A DNA stretch of 64,000 nt from Candidatus Mailhella merdavium (GTDB lineage: Bacteria > Desulfobacterota > Desulfovibrionia > Desulfovibrionales > Desulfovibrionaceae). Every line of letters begins with the position of its first letter. The stretch's first letter is position 1. The notes under the pieces were generated by a model. That model searched no databases and was not told where the DNA came from. It saw only the letters and a program-made list of their open reading frames with translations. Made by a program: the position numbers and the translations under genes. Shown piece after piece: positions 60,571-64,000 of the stretch. Location of the stretch: contig DWXS01000031.1 of assembly GCA_019119045.1 (NCBI GenBank), positions 1-64,000 of the forward strand, in the 5' to 3' direction.

Positions 60571-62688
60571 TCAGGAACGTCGCTCGTCATCCGGCCCGTC
60601 CATGGGACGATTGTCCGGCATGGCCCGGCCGAAATTGGCATCCGACGAAATGCGGGAAGCCCCGTTTCCCAGAATATCGCCCTGCCCTTCTTCCTTCTTT
60701 TCTTCGGAAGTTGCAGATTCCGGCTCCTTCCCCTTATGTGCGGGCGGGGTTCCGTCTTCCGGCCCCTCTTCGCTCAAAACGAATTCGTCGCCTCCCGGAG
60801 CGGCGGAGGCCAAGGAGCCGCTTCCATCGCCTCCGGACGTGCCGGATGCGGAGGGAGACGCGGGAGCCGCAGGCTTTCCTGAAGGATTGAAGGGCGGCAA
60901 GGGCTTTCCTTCCAGCAGAAGATCGATATCTTCACCGCTTATGGTTTCGCGTTCAAGCAGCGCGCCGGCAATGGCATGCAGTGCGTCGATATTGTCTTCC
61001 AGCAGTTTCCGGCAACGCCGACGGGCTTCTTCAAGCAGACCCTTGATTTCAGCATCCACCAGACGGGAAGTTTCTTCGCTCACCATGCTTGTATGGCCCC
61101 ATTCCCGCCCGAGGAAGACTTCTTCCTCATGCTCGCCAATGGCCTGAGGCCCGATGGCGTCGCTCATGCCCCACTCGCAGACCATCTTGCGCGCCATTTT
61201 GGAGGCACGCTCAATATCGTTGCCCGCGCCCGTGGTGATTTCATTCATGACCAGTTCTTCGGCCACTCGTCCGCCCAGCAGCACAACAAGATTATTGCGC
61301 AGATAAGTGCGGGAATAGCCGTGCCGATCCTCTTCCGGAAGCTGCATGGTTACGCCCAGAGCGCGACCGCGCGGTATGATGGACACCTTGTGTACGGGAT
61401 CCGATCCGGGCAGTTTTTTGGCGGCAAGGGCATGACCGGCTTCATGATATGCGGTGATGCGCTTTTCCTCATCGCTGAGAATCAGGCTGCGCCGTTCCTT
61501 ACCCATGAGAACCTTGTCCTTGGCATATTCAAAGTCGGACATGCTGAGGACGTCCTTGTTCAGCTTGGCCGCCTGAAGTGCGGCTTCGTTCACAAGGTTT
61601 TCAAGATCGGCGCCGGAAAAACCGGGAGTTCCCTTGGCGAGAACGTCGATTTTCACGTCCTTATCCAGCGGCGTGCGGCGCGTATGCACTTCAAGGATAC
61701 GCTGGCGGCCGCGCAGATCAGGGGTGGACACAACCACCTGCCGGTCAAAACGTCCGGGACGGAGCAGCGCAGGGTCAAGCACGTCCGGACGGTTGGTCGC
61801 GGCAATAAGGATCACGCCCTCATTGGATTCAAAACCGTCCATTTCCACCAGAAGCTGGTTCAGCGTCTGTTCGCGTTCATCGTGCCCGCCGCCAAGCCCG
61901 GCGCCGCGCTGACGTCCGACGGCGTCAATTTCGTCAATGAAAATCAGACACGGGGCATTTTTTTTGCCCTGAGTGAACAAATCGCGCACGCGGGACGCGC
62001 CCACCCCCACGAACATTTCCACAAAATCCGAACCGGAAATGGAAAAGAAGGGAACGCCGGCTTCCCCGGCTACGGCACGAGCCAGCAATGTCTTGCCCGT
62101 CCCGGGAGGGCCGACGAGCAGCACGCCTTTGGGAATACGCCCGCCCAGTCGGGTAAACTTGCGAGGATTGGACAGGAACTCGACAACTTCAGCCAACTCT
62201 TCCTTGGCTTCGTCCACACCGGCGACGTCGGCAAAGGTCACCTTAGTCTGATCCTGCGTCATCATCCGCGCACGGGAGCGGCCGAACGACATGGCCTTGC
62301 CGCCGCCTCCCTGCATCTGCCGCATGAAGAATATCCACACGCCGATGAGCAAAAGCATGGGGAACCAGGAAATCAACAGACTCATAGCCAGAGGCGGCTC
62401 TTCCGGCGCCTCGGCCTTGATGCCGACATTACGCTCCAGCAGATGGTTGACCAGAGCGGGATCGTTCGGCGCATAGGTCTCGAAACTCTGCCCGGACTGA
62501 GTCTGACCAAAAATTTTGTTCCCTTGAATACGTACTTCCTTCACGTCTCCGCTGTTCACCTGAGCGAGAAAATCGCTGTAGGCAAGAGACTGCTGTGAAG
62601 AATAGGGTTGATTGAACAGATTGAAGAGCACCACCATCGCAAGGGATATGAGCGCCCAAAGCAACAAATTACGGGAAAATTGATTCAA
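60571..62688 (-). CDS. ftsH: ATP-dependent zinc metalloprotease FtsH
   Basis: Membrane-anchored AAA+ protease for quality control and, in other bacteria, for control of LPS synthesis. 705 residues: two membrane helices (about 8-26 and 103-122) flanking a periplasmic domain, Walker A GPPGTGKT (193-200), [15 protein letters not shown], the SRH, the protease motif HEAGH (roughly 415-420) and the third zinc-ligand region. A Pro/Ser/Glu-rich tail of about 90 residues follows the protease domain, longer than in E. coli. GGAGG lies nine bases before the ATG. Heads the operon. Confidence 0.97.
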   Translation of the reverse strand: MNQFSRNLLLWALISLAMVVLFNLFNQPYSSQQSLAYSDFLAQVNSGDVKEVRIQGNKIFGQTQSGQSFETYAPNDPALVNHLLERNVGIKAEAPEEPPLAMSLLISWFPMLLLIGVWIFFMRQMQGGGGKAMSFGRSRARMMTQDQTKVTFADVAGVDEAKEELAEVVEFLSNPRKFTRLGGRIPKGVLLVGPPGTGKTLLARAVAGEAGVPFFSISGSDFVEMFVGVGASRVRDLFTQGKKNAPCLIFIDEIDAVGRQRGAGLGGGHDEREQTLNQLLVEMDGFESNEGVILIAATNRPDVLDPALLRPGRFDRQVVVSTPDLRGRQRILEVHTRRTPLDKDVKIDVLAKGTPGFSGADLENLVNEAALQAAKLNKDVLSMSDFEYAKDKVLMGKERRSLILSDEEKRITAYHEAGHALAAKKLPGSDPVHKVSIIPRGRALGVTMQLPEEDRHGYSRTYLRNNLVVLLGGRVAEELVMNEITTGAGNDIERASKMARKMVCEWGMSDAIGPQAIGEHEEEVFLGREWGHTSMVSEETSRLVDAEIKGLLEEARRRCRKLLEDNIDALHAIAGALLERETISGEDIDLLLEGKPLPPFNPSGKPAAPASPSASGTSGGDGSGSLASAAPGGDEFVLSEEGPEDGTPPAHKGKEPESATSEEKKEEGQGDILGNGASRISSDANFGRAMPDNRPMDGPDDERRS

Positions 62689-62954
62689 AGCTGCCTCCGT
62701 GGCTGCCTGTTCCTTCGTCGTTTCTACCCTTCGGGGGCATGTGATCCTTCACCCGGAGCCTCTTTCCGTATCCGGACAGGCCATGCCGGCACGGGGTTCC
62801 CTGCGGGTGCATATGTAGTTCCGTTGTAATGTAATGCGTGAATCCGCATTTGACAATGAGGAACTGAACTCTTTTCCCGACAGGAAATCCTCAAGACGCC
62901 CGTTTCATTCGCTTCTTGCCAAACACTCTCGCTGCATGTATTGTGTCTGCCTCT

Positions 62955-63048
62955 GGAGGCGTATCGTTACCGGTGTGGCGCCTGGTCTTCAAAACCAGTG
63001 GACGGCTGTGAGGTCGTCGGTAGGTTCGACTCCTATACGCCTCCGCCA
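62955..63048 (+). tRNA. selC: tRNA-Sec (anticodon TCA)
   Basis: Eight-bp acceptor stem GGAGGCGT/ACGCCTCC, discriminator G and encoded CCA, D region CGTTACCGGTGTGG, anticodon stem CTGGT/ACCAG with loop CTTCAAA (TCA at 62989-62991), an extra-long variable arm, and T-loop GGTTCGACTCC. It aligns base by base with E. coli SelC. It shows that the genome reads UGA as selenocysteine in some genes. Confidence 0.96.
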
Positions 63049-63066
63049 ACACCATGTCCCCCTGCA

Positions 63067-63101
63067 CCCGCAGCATCTGAAAAGGCTTGCGGGCTTTTTT
63101 C
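63067..63101 (+). terminator. selC terminator
   Basis: CCCGCAGC pairs with GCTTGCGGG (one bulged base), followed by CTTTTTT, starting 18 bases after the encoded CCA. Confidence 0.8.
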
Positions 63102-63468
63102 ACGGTTGATATTTCCGCAATCTCCCGTGACGCCTATCCTATCCATCATACGTATCAGACGAGCTGTCGGCGGAAAGATTCCGACGTGCCGGCTCGGCAA
63201 AGCTCCGACGACAACTCAAGAAAGTCGACGGCAGCAATATTCAAAACATTACAGAACGGCATACGCTGTATAAACTGTTCTCGGAGGAATCCGGATTACG
63301 GATGGGAATTTCCATCACAGAAGACGCGTCCCCCCGGTCGGCACATCGAGCTGAAGAGAAACACAAGACGCTGTTTCTTTGGCCCTCCCATCTCTCTGCT
63401 GCACGCAAGACTCAAAGCCGATCGGACTCCCGCTCAAGAGTTTTTGCAATCACCCGGTTAAACGACAA
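63102..63468. other. Intergenic region, no gene seen
   Basis: About 370 bp between the selC terminator and the terminator of the leftward oxidoreductase. Only short open frames without protein features. Confidence 0.4.
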
Positions 63469-63496
63469 AAGGAGGGAAGACCCCTGTCTTCCCTCC
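63464..63496 (-). terminator. Rho-independent terminator of the oxidoreductase gene
   Basis: Perfect 11-bp stem GGAGGGAAGAC/GTCTTCCCTCC around a four-base loop; on the minus strand it is followed by TTTTGTCG. It lies 22 bp after the stop. Confidence 0.93.
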
Positions 63497-63518
63497 CATA
63501 CGTTCAAGACTTCCGTGC

Positions 63519-64000
63519 TTAGATGATATTACCAGCACACCACGCGGTATCTGTGGCATTGCGGATATTGGCCGGGCCCATGCAGTCGCCGGCGTTAATC
63601 ACGTCAAAGGCCGTTCCCTGGAACGAATCGCGCAATTCCGCAAGCGGCTTGGAACCGGCAGAAATGATCACGGTATCGGCCTTGAAGAATCTGCTGCCGC
63701 CTTCTTTATCGACAGCAGCAACGCCTTCCGGAGTAATTTCCGTACATCTGGTGTCCACCTGAACATCCACGCCGTTCTTGTTCATATACTCTTCAAGGCT
63801 CATGCGTTCGGCAATTTCCGACTTGGGAGCAAAGAAATGCCCCATTTCCAGCACGGTCACCTTCTTCCCCTTTTCCGCAAGAGAAATGCCGAGTTCGCAA
63901 CCGACGGAGCCGCCGCCCACGATGACGATATTGGTACCCATCTTTTCCTCGTTGCCGAAGACATCCCAGGCCATCACCACGTTATCGCCATGAATCCCCG
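63519..64000 (-). CDS. FAD/NAD-dependent oxidoreductase, C-terminal part
   Basis: Leftward gene whose start lies beyond the window; about 160 codons are visible. It shows the dinucleotide-binding motif IVIVGGGSVGCELGISLAEKGKKVTVLEM, and at the end the second-nucleotide/FAD motif DTVIISAGSKPL...DVINAGDCMGPANIRNATDTAWCAGNII. This is the arrangement of the C-terminal half of old-yellow-enzyme fusion proteins such as 2,4-dienoyl-CoA reductase (FadH/BaiCD-like), with an IHGDNVVMAWDVF lead-in typical of that family. Substrate cannot be told from this part. Confidence 0.85.
   Translation of the reverse strand, partial: GIHGDNVVMAWDVFGNEEKMGTNIVIVGGGSVGCELGISLAEKGKKVTVLEMGHFFAPKSEIAERMSLEEYMNKNGVDVQVDTRCTEITPEGVAAVDKEGGSRFFKADTVIISAGSKPLAELRDSFQGTAFDVINAGDCMGPANIRNATDTAWCAGNII

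Overview
The window is a GC-rich, gene-dense piece of a Gram-negative, flagellated chromosome. The gene set fits the Desulfovibrionales, most likely a gut-type Desulfovibrionaceae (Desulfovibrio/Bilophila/Mailhella-like). The pointers are a Kdo/LPS-export cluster, a separate heptose-1-phosphate adenylyltransferase, a selenocysteine tRNA, ethanolamine ammonia-lyase, and the order ftsH-folP-cdaA-cdaR-glmM. This placement is inferred from gene content and order; no database search was run.

Left part (1-8.5 kb, + strand): the 3' portion of pyrG, then kdsA-kdsC-lptC-lptA-lptB (Kdo synthesis and LPS transport) and secA. From about 8.58 to 10.24 kb lies a conspicuously AT-rich island with one gene, a predicted PD-(D/E)XK (DUF3883-like) nuclease with an unusual N-terminal module; it is the clearest accessory element here. 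Next comes a leftward metal-homeostasis block: an EamA-like half transporter, a CsoR-type repressor and a P1B-type ATPase whose leader carries a perfect 13-bp inverted repeat around GGGG, probably the CsoR operator. Then follow a small unknown Ser-rich protein, metC, an EF-hand protein and gdx.

Flagellar block (16.7-24 kb, + strand): a sigma-54-like promoter, then flhA-flhF-flhG-fliA-cheY-fliL and two small accessory proteins. An outer-membrane beta-barrel protein, an unknown membrane protein, a PLP aminotransferase, thyX, ruvAB, a DUF1992 protein, uvrA and a DUF4139 protein follow.

Middle (37-51 kb): cobU with an unknown anchored protein, a TtuA/CTU1-like thiolase, eutBC, and a tightly overlapped leftward operon rfaE2-mlaE-mlaF-mlaD-lipoprotein-aas. 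That operon appears to couple heptose activation, phospholipid transport and fatty-acid/lysolipid re-activation. The acyltransferase half of its Aas protein has lost its catalytic motifs. A site-2-protease homologue and trpS lie upstream.

Right part (51.7-64 kb): rpoN (not linked to lptB), galU, a YitT/YczE-like membrane protein, the ftsH-folP-cdaA-cdaR-glmM operon (c-di-AMP synthesis coupled to folate, membrane proteolysis and cell-wall precursor supply), selC with a terminator, and the 3' part of a flavin/NAD oxidoreductase running off the window. Several intergenic stretches of 300-800 bp hold no convincing gene. Some carry short hairpins that recur in this window.
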